Assembly (NCBI GenBank): GCA_900318815.1
Contig: ONMA01000012.1
Span: 1 to 64,000, forward strand
Length of the DNA stretch: 64,000 nt
From: an uncultured Prevotellaceae bacterium
Lineage (GTDB): Bacteria > Bacteroidota > Bacteroidia > Bacteroidales > Bacteroidaceae
Direction: 5' to 3'
How positions within the stretch are numbered: the stretch's first letter is position 1; each line of letters opens with the position of its first letter. This document shows positions 6,939 through 16,519 of the stretch, one piece after another. A program made the translations under genes and the position numbers. The notes beneath the pieces were generated by a model that worked only from the letters and a program-made list of their open reading frames with translations, did not search any database and was not told the DNA's origin.

Positions 6939-9900
6939 ATGACTTTTACTAATTTTATAAAACGCCCGGTACTCTCGACGGTGATTTCAATCCTCATCGT
7001 CATCCTGGGTGTCATCGGACTGCTCGCACTCCCTATTGAGCAGTACCCGAATATAGCACCGCCAAACATCGTGGTGATAACCAGCTATCCTGGCGCCGAT
7101 GCGCAGACGGTGAAGAATGCCGTGATTACGCCGCTTGAGGAAAGCATCAACGGTGTGGAAGGCATGGACTATATCCAGTCTACGGCTTCGCCCGGCTCGG
7201 CCATGATTACGGTGGTGTTCCGCCAGGGCATGAACCCTGACATGTGTGCGGTGAACGTGCAGAACCGCGTCTCGCAGGCCACGCCGCTACTGCCCTCTGA
7301 GGTGAACCAGATTGGTGTGCGCGTGGTGAAGCGCCAGTCGTCGCAGGTCATTATGTTCTCACTGACCTCCGACGGCCGCTACGATGACGAGTTCCTGACC
7401 AACTATAACGCCATCAACATTATTCCGGCCCTGAAGCGTATTCAGGGTGTGGGCGATGCTTCCAGCTTCAGCTCGAAGACCTATGCCATGCGTATATGGC
7501 TGAAGCCCGACGTGCTGAAGCAGTACAACCTGATGCCCTCCGACATTGCAGGCCTGCTGGCCGAGCAGAACATTGAGGCCGCACCAGGTAAGTTTGGCGA
7601 GCAGAGCAACGTGGCCTACGAGTACGCCATGCGCTATACGGGACGCTTCAGGACGGTAGAGGAGTTTGAAAACATCATCATCAAGAGCGATGCCAAGGGC
7701 CAGACGCTGAAACTGAAGGATGTGGCCAATATCGAGCTGGGGGGCGAGGGCTACTCGGTGTCCATGAGGAACAACAACCTGCCCTCTATCATGACGATGG
7801 TGCAGCAGGTGGCCGGCTCGAATGCCAACCAGATTGCCAAGGAGGTGAAGGCCGAATTAGAGGCACAGAAGAAGCTGATGCCTCCGGGCATGGAGATTAA
7901 GATCAACTACGACGTGACCGAGTTCCTCTATGCCTCTATCGAGGAGGTAATCTTCACGCTGTTCATGACGCTGGCACTGGTACTCCTTGTGGTGTATGTG
8001 TTCCTACAGGACTTCCGCTCCACACTCATTCCCATCATCGCTGTTCCCGTGTCGCTGATTGGTACGTTCTTCTTCCTCAACCTGATGGGCTTCTCCATCA
8101 ACCTGCTCACGCTGTCGGCCCTGCTGCTGGCCATTGCCATTGTGGTGGACGATGCTATCGTGGTGGTTGAGGCTGTGCATGCCAAGCTCGACCAGGGATA
8201 TAAGTCGACGCTCGTGGCCTCTATCGATGCCATGAACGAGATTTCGGGTGCCATCATCTCCATTACCCTGGTGATGGCCTCGGTGTTTATCCCCGTGTCG
8301 TTCATCGGCGGCACCAGTGGTACGTTCTACCGTGAGTTCGGTGTGACGATGGCTGTCTCCATCTTCATCTCCGCCCTGAACGCCCTGACGCTGTCGCCTG
8401 CTCTCTGCGCCATCTTCCTGAAGCCGCACGACAAGGACGGGCACGAGAGAAAGATGTCACGCATAGACCGCTTCCACCTGGCATTCAACACGGCTTACGA
8501 CAAGATACTTGGTAAGTACAAGACCCGTGTGGAGAAACTGGTGCGCCGCCCCATACCTGTGATTACTACGGTGATTTTAGGCATTGCAGCCTTGGTGGGA
8601 ACAGCTTACTATACGAAGACGGGACTGGTGCCTAATGAGGACACGGGTACCCTCTTCTGCGGTATCACGATGCCTCCCTCAACGTCGGAGGCCCGCACCC
8701 GTCAGGTCATTAATCAGGTGGACAGCCTGCTCTCGACCCATCCCGCCATCAAGACCCGTGAGCAGATTGCAGGCTATAACCTGCTGATGGGTTCGTCGGG
8801 TTCGGACCAAGCCACCTTCATCGTGAAGCTCAAGTCGTTTGAGGAGCGCCAGAAAGGCCTGTGGTGGAAGATCAGCGGCCTGTGGCAGGGCGACGGCATC
8901 TACCGCTTCCTGATAGACCCCGACGAGGCCCAGATGGTTGCCGTATGGATCATGGCTCAGGCCGCCTATATCAAGGATGCCTCCATCCTTGCCGGTGCTC
9001 CGCCAATGATTCCCGGCTTCTCCATCAGTAACAACCTGTCGATAGTCATGCAGGACCGCACGGGCGGCGACTTAGACAAGTTCTTTGGCGTGGTGAAGAA
9101 TTTCATGGCAGCACTCAACCAGCGTCCTGAAATCCAGACGGCCTATACCTCCTACAACTCCAGCTATCCGCAGTACATGGTGCATGTGGATGTGGCCAAG
9201 TGTAAGCAGAGCAGCATTTCGCCCACCCTCGTGCTCACCACCCTGCAGGGCTACTATGGCGGTCTCTACGCCTCCAACTTCAACTCCTTCGGCAAGCTTT
9301 ACCGCGTGATGGTTCAGGGTACGCCCGATTCGCGCATGACCACCGAGTCGCTCAACAGTATCTATGTGCGCACTCCTGCTGGAATGGCGCCCGTCAGCGA
9401 GTTCTGTCACTTGGAGCGTGTCTATGGCCCGCTGAACGTGAACCGCTTCAACCTGTTTACCTCTATTAACGTGAGCGTGTCGCCTAACGAGGGCTTCTCC
9501 TCGGGTGAGGCCCTGGCAGCTGTGGCCGATGTGGCTGCCGAGGTGCTGCCTGCAGGCTATTCCTACGACTACACAGGTCTGACACGTGAGGAGGCCAAGG
9601 CATCCGATACCACGGCCATCATCTTCCTGCTGTGCTTCATCTTCATCTACCTCATCCTGTCGGCACAGTACGAGTCTTACATCCTGCCGCTGGCCGTGTT
9701 GCTCTCCGTGCCTTTCGGACTGGCAGGCTGCTTCCTCTTCACCATGGTGTTCGGCCATTCCAACGACATCTACATGCAGATATCACTCATCATGCTGATT
9801 GGTCTGCTGGCCAAGAACGCCATCCTGATTGTAGAGTTCGCCCTGGAGCGCCGCCGCACGGGTATGGCCATTGCATGGGCAGCCACGCTGGGTGCCGCCG

Positions 9901-10199
9901 CCCGTCTGCGTCCTATCCTGATGACCTCATTAGCTATGGTTATCGGTCTGCTGCCCATGATGTTCGCATCGGGTGTGGGCAAGAACGGAAACCAGACCTT
10001 AGGTGCGGCAGCCGTGGGCGGCATGCTCGTCGGTACGCTGTTCCAGGTCATTGTGGTGCCGGGCCTGTTCGTCGTGTTCCAGTCACTGCAAGAGAAGATT
10101 TCGCCCATGAAGTTCGAGGGCGACGATGAGAATCCCGACGTGGCTACCGAACTGCAGCAGTATGCTAAGCGACCAGTAGAATATGAATTGCAGAAATAG
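6939..10199 (+). CDS. RND efflux pump permease (AcrB/MexB, HAE1 type)
   Basis: The 1086-residue length and motifs fit hydrophobe/amphiphile exporters: the N-terminus MTFTNFIKRPVLSTVISILI, the TM4 region LTLSALLLAIAIVVDDAIVV with the paired Asp residues of the proton relay, and a second TM bundle (LLCFIFIYLILSAQYESYIL). It works as an inner-membrane trimer driving drug/proton antiport. A 40-residue stretch near 640 (QKGLWWKISGLWQGDGIYRF) is a periplasmic-loop variant seen in Bacteroidetes homologues. It is the central gene of the three-gene operon. Confidence 0.95.
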   Translation: MTFTNFIKRPVLSTVISILIVILGVIGLLALPIEQYPNIAPPNIVVITSYPGADAQTVKNAVITPLEESINGVEGMDYIQSTASPGSAMITVVFRQGMNPDMCAVNVQNRVSQATPLLPSEVNQIGVRVVKRQSSQVIMFSLTSDGRYDDEFLTNYNAINIIPALKRIQGVGDASSFSSKTYAMRIWLKPDVLKQYNLMPSDIAGLLAEQNIEAAPGKFGEQSNVAYEYAMRYTGRFRTVEEFENIIIKSDAKGQTLKLKDVANIELGGEGYSVSMRNNNLPSIMTMVQQVAGSNANQIAKEVKAELEAQKKLMPPGMEIKINYDVTEFLYASIEEVIFTLFMTLALVLLVVYVFLQDFRSTLIPIIAVPVSLIGTFFFLNLMGFSINLLTLSALLLAIAIVVDDAIVVVEAVHAKLDQGYKSTLVASIDAMNEISGAIISITLVMASVFIPVSFIGGTSGTFYREFGVTMAVSIFISALNALTLSPALCAIFLKPHDKDGHERKMSRIDRFHLAFNTAYDKILGKYKTRVEKLVRRPIPVITTVILGIAALVGTAYYTKTGLVPNEDTGTLFCGITMPPSTSEARTRQVINQVDSLLSTHPAIKTREQIAGYNLLMGSSGSDQATFIVKLKSFEERQKGLWWKISGLWQGDGIYRFLIDPDEAQMVAVWIMAQAAYIKDASILAGAPPMIPGFSISNNLSIVMQDRTGGDLDKFFGVVKNFMAALNQRPEIQTAYTSYNSSYPQYMVHVDVAKCKQSSISPTLVLTTLQGYYGGLYASNFNSFGKLYRVMVQGTPDSRMTTESLNSIYVRTPAGMAPVSEFCHLERVYGPLNVNRFNLFTSINVSVSPNEGFSSGEALAAVADVAAEVLPAGYSYDYTGLTREEAKASDTTAIIFLLCFIFIYLILSAQYESYILPLAVLLSVPFGLAGCFLFTMVFGHSNDIYMQISLIMLIGLLAKNAILIVEFALERRRTGMAIAWAATLGAAARLRPILMTSLAMVIGLLPMMFASGVGKNGNQTLGAAAVGGMLVGTLFQVIVVPGLFVVFQSLQEKISPMKFEGDDENPDVATELQQYAKRPVEYELQK

Positions 10200-10253
10200 A
10201 CCCACCCCCGTGGTTACATTTGACATAATAATTATTAAATAAGCACAAGTAAT

Positions 10254-11675
10254 ATGATTATTCATAAAATAAAAGGCATATCAAAGGTGGGTCTGCTGGC
10301 GTTGCTCTTTTGCTTCCTATTGGCGAGTTGCGGCGTCTACAATAAGTATGAAAGGCCCGACGTCAACACTGCGGGACTCATTCGCGATGTGTTGATCGAC
10401 ACCGACACGCTTGCTGTCGCTCCACAGGACACTGCCTCCTTTGGCAACCTGCCCTGGCGCAGCGTCTTCACCGACCCACAGTTGCAGCAACTCATTGAGC
10501 AGGGACTGGCCCATAATGCCGACCTGCAGAACGCCGCGCTGACCGTCAAGATGTATGAATCCATGATGACGGCGGCCAAGTTGGCCTTCCTGCCAGGCAT
10601 TACCATCGGCGGCAACAATCCCGTCGGAACCATTTCAACGCTCTACACCGATCCCTCGGTGACCACCAAGAGCTACTCTATTCCGGTTTCAGCCTCGTGG
10701 ACGCTCGACCTTTTTGGCAATATCCTGTCGCAGAAGCGTTCCACGCAGATGAAACTATTAGGCTTCAAGGACTACCAGATGGCCGTGCGAGCTCAGGTGG
10801 TGAGCGGCATTGCCAACAGCTACTATACGCTGTTGATGCTCGACGAGCAGCTGCGCATCGTCACCGAGATGTCGAAGATTTCGAAGGAGACCTGGGAGAT
10901 GATGCAGCTGCAGCATCAACTGGGGCGTGTGCGCTCCACCAACGTGCAGAGTGCTGAGGCAGCCTACTTGTCGACCCTGACACAGGCCAATGATTTCCGC
11001 AGGCAGATACGTTCCACGGAGAATGCACTCTCGTTGCTCCTCGGACAGGCCGGGCAGCAGATTCCCCGTTCCACGCTGGCCGAGCAGTACCTTCCCAGTG
11101 AGTTCTCCACGGGAGTGGGTGTGGCTTTGCTGCAGAACCGTCCCGACGTACACAATGCCGAGATGTCGCTGGCGGCTTGCTTCCACGACGTGCAGACGGC
11201 CCGTTCGAAGTTCTATCCCAATATTACGGTGGGAGCCTCTGCTGCCTTTACCAATAATAATGGTAGCTTGAATCCCGGCAAGTGGCTCACCTCGCTTTTC
11301 GGATCGCTCACGCAGCCCGTCTTCCAGCGCGGTGCTCTGATAGTGGGCTTGAAGGTGAGCAAGCTGCAGTATGAGCAGGCTTTCAACACCTGGCAGAACG
11401 CCATCCTGAAGGCTGGCAACGAGGTGTCGAACGCCTTGGTCAACTACAACCAGTATGATCTCAACTCAAAGTTGGAGGTTCAGCGTGTCAAGGTGCTGAC
11501 GAAGAACGTGGAGGACACTAAGGCTCTCTACCAAAGCAGTGGCTCGAGCTATTTGGAGGTACTCTCTGCCCAGCAGCAGCTGCTCTCTGCCCAGATCAAT
11601 CAGGTTACCGACGACTTCAACAAGATGCAGGCTGTCGTAAGCCTATACACTGCCCTTGGAGGAGGGGGAAAGTAA
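10254..11675 (+). CDS. Outer-membrane efflux lipoprotein (TolC/NodT family)
   Basis: A lipoprotein signal (LLALLFCFLLASCGVYNKYERP) with the C-Y/V-x-x-Y-xRP start usual for NodT-type channels. Two outer-membrane-efflux repeats with long coiled helices follow (about 60-260 and 270-465). The motif NRPDVHNAEMSLAAC marks the second repeat. It is the third gene of the RND operon, 54 bp after the pump, and completes a tripartite exporter. Confidence 0.93.
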   Translation: MIIHKIKGISKVGLLALLFCFLLASCGVYNKYERPDVNTAGLIRDVLIDTDTLAVAPQDTASFGNLPWRSVFTDPQLQQLIEQGLAHNADLQNAALTVKMYESMMTAAKLAFLPGITIGGNNPVGTISTLYTDPSVTTKSYSIPVSASWTLDLFGNILSQKRSTQMKLLGFKDYQMAVRAQVVSGIANSYYTLLMLDEQLRIVTEMSKISKETWEMMQLQHQLGRVRSTNVQSAEAAYLSTLTQANDFRRQIRSTENALSLLLGQAGQQIPRSTLAEQYLPSEFSTGVGVALLQNRPDVHNAEMSLAACFHDVQTARSKFYPNITVGASAAFTNNNGSLNPGKWLTSLFGSLTQPVFQRGALIVGLKVSKLQYEQAFNTWQNAILKAGNEVSNALVNYNQYDLNSKLEVQRVKVLTKNVEDTKALYQSSGSSYLEVLSAQQQLLSAQINQVTDDFNKMQAVVSLYTALGGGGK

Positions 11676-11765
11676 AGGTTCGGAAAGGCTATAACAATAA
11701 CAACAAGCCCGTGTCCCCGTTACGGCTTCCCCCCAGTCAGGGGGATAAGAGGGGGGCTTAACATA

Positions 11766-12545
11766 ATGGCAAGCGAAATTAGTCCTAAAGCCGAGATCTC
11801 ACCCAGAGCACACATCGGCAACAACTGTAAGATATTCCCGTTCGTCTATATAGAAGACGACGTAGTGATTGGCGACAACTGCATCATCTTCCCTTTTGTC
11901 AGTATCTGTGCCGGTACTCGCATGGGCAATAACAACAAGATTCATCAGGGCAGTGTCGTGGCAGCCCTGCCGCAGGATTTCGACTTCCGTGGCGAGAAGT
12001 CGGAGTGCATCCTCGGCAACAACAACATCATCCGCGAGAACGTGGTCATCAACAGGGCTACCCACACGGGCGGCCAGACGGTCATCGGCAATGAAAACGT
12101 GCTGATGGAAGGTTCCCATATCTCGCACGACACCAAGGTGGGCGACCGATGCGTGTTCGGCTACGGCACGAAGATTGCCGGCGACTGCGAGATTCAGGAT
12201 GGCGTCATCTTCTCCTCGTCGGTCATCGAGAATGCCAAGACCCGCGTGGGACGTGGTGCTATGATTCAGGCAGGTACTACCTTCTCCAAGGATGTGCCGC
12301 CCTACATCATCTGCACCAAGAAGAGCACTTATGGCGGTGTCAACCAGACCATGGGCCGCTACTATGGCGTGGACGAGAAGGTGCTGAAGCATATAGCCAA
12401 CGCCTATCGTCTGGTGTTCCACAGCAAGACATCGCTCTTTGATGCCGTGAACCAGATTGAAGAGCAGGTGCCCGACAGTGTGGAGATACGCAACATCATC
12501 CAGTTCCTCCGCTCCACGCAGATAGGTGTCATCTCGAAGATTTGA
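11766..12545 (+). CDS. lpxA: Acyl-ACP--UDP-GlcNAc O-acyltransferase
   Basis: A left-handed beta-helix protein with hexapeptide repeats (IGNNCKIFPFVYIEDDVVIG) and the LpxA-type segment GSHISHDTKVGDRC, in which the second His is the catalytic base, followed by KDVPPYIIC and a C-terminal helical region. It starts lipid A synthesis by acylating UDP-GlcNAc. It stands apart from lpxC-fabZ, with which it often clusters in this phylum. A strong terminator follows. The second-half sequence (VIFSSSVIEN) differs from E. coli LpxA but follows Bacteroidales homologues. Confidence 0.85.
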   Translation: MASEISPKAEISPRAHIGNNCKIFPFVYIEDDVVIGDNCIIFPFVSICAGTRMGNNNKIHQGSVVAALPQDFDFRGEKSECILGNNNIIRENVVINRATHTGGQTVIGNENVLMEGSHISHDTKVGDRCVFGYGTKIAGDCEIQDGVIFSSSVIENAKTRVGRGAMIQAGTTFSKDVPPYIICTKKSTYGGVNQTMGRYYGVDEKVLKHIANAYRLVFHSKTSLFDAVNQIEEQVPDSVEIRNIIQFLRSTQIGVISKI

Positions 12546-12565
12546 TGATTCCTGGGTTTATCTGT

Positions 12566-12614
12566 GAGCGTGTATCAAAATAGGCGCGAAACCTGTTTTG
12601 ATACACGCTTTTTA
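12566..12614 (+). terminator. Rho-independent terminator after lpxA
   Basis: A 13-bp stem GCGTGTATCAAAA / TTTTGATACACGC (12568-12580 with 12596-12608) has an inner AGG/CCT extension and ends in five T residues. Confidence 0.9.
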
Positions 12615-12679
12615 TGTACTCCTATATGTTAAAATACTAAAAACTCCCGTCCCTTCTCGCCTGCTTGGGAAAAAATGAT

Positions 12680-12688
12680 TAACTTTGC
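12680..12688 (+). promoter_or_regulatory. -7 promoter element of galE (TAACTTTGC)
   Basis: TAACTTTGC lies 34 bp before the galE ATG, just after the lpxA terminator. Confidence 0.65.
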
Positions 12689-12722
12689 AAAATAAAAGAC
12701 TATAAAACTATAAAACAGATCT

Positions 12723-13763
12723 ATGAAACAGACGATTCTTGTTACTGGCGGTACCGGATTCATCGGTAGCCACACCACCGTAGAACTGCAGGAGGCAGGC
12801 TACGAAGTAGTTATTATTGACAACCTCTCGAACTCTAACGCTGCAGTTGTCGACGGTATCGAGGCTATCACGGGCAAGCGTCCTGCCTTCGAGAAGGTGG
12901 ACTGCTGCGACATGGAGGCCCTTGAAGGCGTGTTCAAGAAATATCCCGCCATCGAAGGCATCATTCATTTTGCCGCTTCGAAGGCCGTGGGCGAGAGCGT
13001 GGAGAAGCCGCTGCTCTACTATCGCAACAACCTCACCTCGCTCATCAACTTGCTGGAACTCATGCCTAAGTACAATGTAAAGGGCATCATCTTCTCGTCG
13101 AGCTGCACGGTCTATGGCCAGCCTACGGAGGAGAACCTGCCTGTCACTGAGCAGGCTCCCATCCAGAAGGCCCTGTCGCCCTACGGCAATACCAAGCAGA
13201 TCAACGAGGAAATCATCCAGGACTATATTCACAGCGGTGCGCCCATCAAGAGCGTCATCCTGCGCTACTTCAACCCGATTGGTGCCCATCCCACGGCTCT
13301 CATCGGCGAGCTGCCCAACGGCGTGCCCATGAACCTCATTCCTTTCGTTACCCAGACCGCCATCGGCATTCGCAAGGAACTGAAGATTTTCGGCAATGAC
13401 TATGATACGCCCGACCATACCTGCATTCGCGACTATATCTATGTCGTTGACCTGGCTAAGGCCCACGTGAAGGCGATGGAGCGCGTACTCGACAAGCCCG
13501 AGACCGATGCCGTTGAGGTGTTTAACATCGGTACTGGCCGCGGCCTCTCTACCCTCGAAGTGGTTGAGGGCTTTGAGAAGGCTACGGGTGTCAAGGTGAA
13601 CTGGACCTACGCACCGCGCCGCGAGGGCGACATAGAGAAAGTGTGGGGCAACGTGGACAAGGCCAACAAGGTGCTGGGCTGGAAGGCCGACACGCCTACC
13701 GAAGAAGTGCTTCGCTCGGCCTGGCGCTGGCAGGAGAAACTGCGTGAGCGTGGCATTCAGTAA
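12723..13763 (+). CDS. galE: UDP-glucose 4-epimerase
   Basis: Extended short-chain dehydrogenase with the NAD motif TGGTGFIGSHT near the N-terminus, the catalytic SSCTVYG Ser region and Y-G-N-T-K (YxxxK). The C-terminus has the nucleotide-sugar region RDYIYVVDLAKAHVKA. It interconverts UDP-glucose and UDP-galactose for surface polysaccharide and galactose use. The 346-residue length is normal. It has its own promoter and terminator, so it is monocistronic. Confidence 0.95.
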   Translation: MKQTILVTGGTGFIGSHTTVELQEAGYEVVIIDNLSNSNAAVVDGIEAITGKRPAFEKVDCCDMEALEGVFKKYPAIEGIIHFAASKAVGESVEKPLLYYRNNLTSLINLLELMPKYNVKGIIFSSSCTVYGQPTEENLPVTEQAPIQKALSPYGNTKQINEEIIQDYIHSGAPIKSVILRYFNPIGAHPTALIGELPNGVPMNLIPFVTQTAIGIRKELKIFGNDYDTPDHTCIRDYIYVVDLAKAHVKAMERVLDKPETDAVEVFNIGTGRGLSTLEVVEGFEKATGVKVNWTYAPRREGDIEKVWGNVDKANKVLGWKADTPTEEVLRSAWRWQEKLRERGIQ

Positions 13764-13827
13764 GCCACGGAAGATATATTCATTGCCCCCTGTGGGGCGC
13801 TGAGTTTTTATTTTGTGTTTGTGTTGG

Positions 13828-13862
13828 TCATTCCTCGATGTGAATCGGGGAATGATCTTTTT
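13828..13862 (+). terminator. Rho-independent terminator after galE
   Basis: The stem TCATTCC-t-CGAT with ATCG-g-GGAATGA is followed by TCTTTTT. A shorter CCCC/GGGG hairpin precedes it. Confidence 0.75.
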
Positions 13863-13879
13863 GACCTATTGCGGTTAAA

Positions 13880-14143
13880 GACGCTGAAAGCGTCACCTCT
13901 CAATAGCCGTAGTGTCCGAAGGACCTACGGATAATGGAAAAAAAGAAAAGCATGCCGAAAGGCAACGGGTAGGCGAGCGTAGCTCGGGCGCTCCAGCTCT
14001 GCTGGCTTGCTACCATCGGGACGCAAGAATAAGCGTGCCCCAACATTGCAATGGGCGACCCCTTCAGGGTCGATGTACCTTCTTACGTTCTCTCCGCAGG
14101 TCGTACCGACCTACGGCTACTGAGAGGTGACGCTTTCAGCGTC
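13880..14143. repeat. MITE-like element with 33-bp terminal inverted repeats
   Basis: The left end (13880-13912) and right end (14111-14143) are inverted repeats matching at 32 of 33 positions, beginning GACGCTGAAAGCGTCACCTC. The 198-bp interior codes for nothing convincing. One interior part (13973-14030, GCTTGCTACC near GGGACGCAAGAA) recurs near 63799-63850. No target-site duplication is visible. Confidence 0.75.
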
Positions 14144-14170
14144 TTTCGATCGCAGCACATGATTTTTTCG

Positions 14171-16513
14171 TTATAACGGATCTACGTCGAAATAGATCTG
14201 GAGGGAGGCGTAGCGGCGGTCTTGCATCATCTGTTGCTGGGCCATGCGCAGGTACTGGCGCACGCTGGCCAGGTTGATGCCTGCTTCGAGCTTGAGCACA
14301 AGTTTGCGGATGCAGAGGCTCTTCACCTTGGCCACGGCAGGCTTGTCGGGACCAAGCACGCGGCCTCCGAACCACTGGCGCAGGCGTGCCCCCATTTCCA
14401 GGCCGGCCGTATCGACAAGGCTGTCTTTCTGGTGCTTCAGATAAACGTAGATGAGGCGGTAGTAGGGTGGGTAGTGGAACTGTTGACGCTCGGCAATCAG
14501 GTCACTGTAGAGCCCCTGGTAGTCGTTGCCCACTACCTGGTGGATAAGTGCCAGGTCGGGCTGCTTGGTCTGAAGGATGACCAGTCCGCGCTTGCCCTTC
14601 CGTCCTGCCCGTCCGCTCACCTGGGCCATCATCATGTAGGCATGTTCGAAGGCCCGGAAGTCTGGGACGTTCAGCATGGAGTCGGCGTTGAGAATGCCCA
14701 CCACCGAGACGCGGTCGAAGTCGAGTCCCTTGGAAATCATCTGCGTGCCAATGAGCAGGTTGGTGCGCCCGGCAGCGAAGTCGCTGATCAGACGTTCGTA
14801 GGCCTGCCGTGAGCGGGTCGTGTCGAGGTCCATGCGCGAGATGCGGGCATCGGGGAAGATGTCGCGTATCTGGTCTTCTATCTTCTCCGTCCCGTAGCCC
14901 CTGCCCTGCAAGTCCTTGCAGCCGCAGGCCGGACATTCGGCAGGCACCTGATAGGAGTAGCCGCAGTAGTGGCAGCTCAGCTGTCCCGTGGTCTTATGGA
15001 GGGTGAGCGAGACGTCGCAGTGCTGGCAATGGGGCACCCATCCGCATTGCTTGCACTCTATCATGGGTGCCCATCCGCGCCGGTTCTGGAAGAGAATGAC
15101 CTGCTGCTCGCTGTCGAGGGCTTCGCGTACACGGGATAGCAGCAAGGGCGAGAAAGGACCCCGCATCATCTTGCGCCGTTGCAGGTCGCGCGTGTCCACC
15201 ACTTGTACTTCGGGCATCTCAATGTCCTTGTAGCGGGTGGCGAGTTCCACCAGTCCGTACTTCCCCGTGCGGGCGTTGTGGTAGGACTCTATAGAGGGGG
15301 TGGCCGAGCCGAGAAGAACGGATGCCTTCCCTTCGGAGGAGGCCTGTGCCATCATAATCGCTACACTCCTTGCGTGATAGCGGGGCATGGGGTCTTGCTG
15401 CTTGTAGCTGGTCTCGTGTTCCTCGTCGACGATGATGAGGCCAAGCCGCTGGAAGGGCAGGAAGACGGCAGAGCGGGCACCGAGGATAACGTCGTAGGGA
15501 TTCTTTGACAGTTGCTTCTGCCATATCTCCACGCGCTCGGCATCACTGTATTTACTATGGTATATGCCCAGACGGTTGCCGAACACGCGCCGTAGCCGTT
15601 CCATCATCTGCACGGTGAGCGCAATCTCGGGAAGCAGGTAGAGCACCTGGCGATGCTTCTCTATCTCGCGCTGAATCAGATGGATGTATATCTCGGTCTT
15701 TCCGCTGGAGGTGACACCGTGGAGCAGGGTGACGTCTTTCTTCAGGAAAGAGAACAGAATCTGGTTGTAGGCATCCTGCTGGACGGCACTGAGCGGCTTG
15801 ATGAGTTCCGGATGCGGCTCGCCGCTGTGGTTCAGCCGTCCCACTTCCACCTCGTAGGTCTCAAGCATGCCGCGCTTCACCAGCTGGTTCAGAATGGGCA
15901 TCGTAGTGGCCGCATGGTTGAGAAGCTCGTCGCGAGTTACCAGAGAAATCAATTTAGACTTTTCTCTCTCCTCTCTCCTCTCTCCACTCTCCACTTTTCT
16001 CTCTCCTCTCTCCTCTCTCCACTCTCCACTATTAATCATATCCCACCCCGACATCTGTAGGTAGCAGGTGAAGGCATGCAGTTGTTTGTCGGCACGCCGC
16101 AGCATGTCGAGTGCAATATGCAGGGATTGTTCGTTCTGGAATGGGGGAGTGAGGCGGATGAAGGTCTCGGTCTTGGGGCGGTAGCCCTCCTCAGCCTTCA
16201 GACCGGCGGGGAGTGCGGCCTTGTAGACCTCGCCGATGGGCGACATATAGTAGTCGGCTATCCACTCCCAGAGCTTGAGCTGCCGGGGCAGCAGGATGGG
16301 TTGTTGGTCTATGACTTGCAGGATGTCCTTTACCTGATAGCCTTCGGGCTGTGTGTCGTGCAGTCGTGCAGCGATGCCTACATACTGCTTGCTGCGGCCA
16401 AAAGGCACAAGCACACGACTGCCTACTTGGAGCGTGTCGTGCCATTGTGGTGGCAAAGAGTAGGTAAAAGTGCCGTCGAGCGGCACGGGGAGGATGACAT
16501 CAACAAAGTCCAA
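14171..16513 (-). CDS. priA: Primosomal protein N' (replication restart helicase)
   Basis: It has the N-terminal DNA-binding domain, a superfamily 2 helicase core with Walker A GVTSSGKT at 266-273 and the Walker B DEEH box (IIVDEEHETSYKQQDPMPRY), and the paired CxxC zinc motifs (CKQCGW, CQHCDV, CHYCGY, CPACGC). It reloads the replisome at stalled forks. Residues about 162-187 are a run of Glu/Arg/Lys/Ser encoded by a purine-rich repeat and are not expected in PriA. The gene starts at the end of the PorT-like gene with a 6-bp gap, so it is last in the gld operon direction. Confidence 0.95.
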   Translation of the reverse strand: MDFVDVILPVPLDGTFTYSLPPQWHDTLQVGSRVLVPFGRSKQYVGIAARLHDTQPEGYQVKDILQVIDQQPILLPRQLKLWEWIADYYMSPIGEVYKAALPAGLKAEEGYRPKTETFIRLTPPFQNEQSLHIALDMLRRADKQLHAFTCYLQMSGWDMINSGEWREERGERKVESGERREEREKSKLISLVTRDELLNHAATTMPILNQLVKRGMLETYEVEVGRLNHSGEPHPELIKPLSAVQQDAYNQILFSFLKKDVTLLHGVTSSGKTEIYIHLIQREIEKHRQVLYLLPEIALTVQMMERLRRVFGNRLGIYHSKYSDAERVEIWQKQLSKNPYDVILGARSAVFLPFQRLGLIIVDEEHETSYKQQDPMPRYHARSVAIMMAQASSEGKASVLLGSATPSIESYHNARTGKYGLVELATRYKDIEMPEVQVVDTRDLQRRKMMRGPFSPLLLSRVREALDSEQQVILFQNRRGWAPMIECKQCGWVPHCQHCDVSLTLHKTTGQLSCHYCGYSYQVPAECPACGCKDLQGRGYGTEKIEDQIRDIFPDARISRMDLDTTRSRQAYERLISDFAAGRTNLLIGTQMISKGLDFDRVSVVGILNADSMLNVPDFRAFEHAYMMMAQVSGRAGRKGKRGLVILQTKQPDLALIHQVVGNDYQGLYSDLIAERQQFHYPPYYRLIYVYLKHQKDSLVDTAGLEMGARLRQWFGGRVLGPDKPAVAKVKSLCIRKLVLKLEAGINLASVRQYLRMAQQQMMQDRRYASLQIYFDVDPL
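15959..16031. repeat. In-frame purine-rich repeat array within priA
   Basis: On the minus strand this reads as repeated AGAGTGGAGAGAGGAGAGAG units with one AAAAG break. It encodes the segment REERGERKVESGERREER. The unit resembles the heptamer arrays elsewhere in the window. Confidence 0.75.
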
Positions 16514-16519
16514 TCGTCG

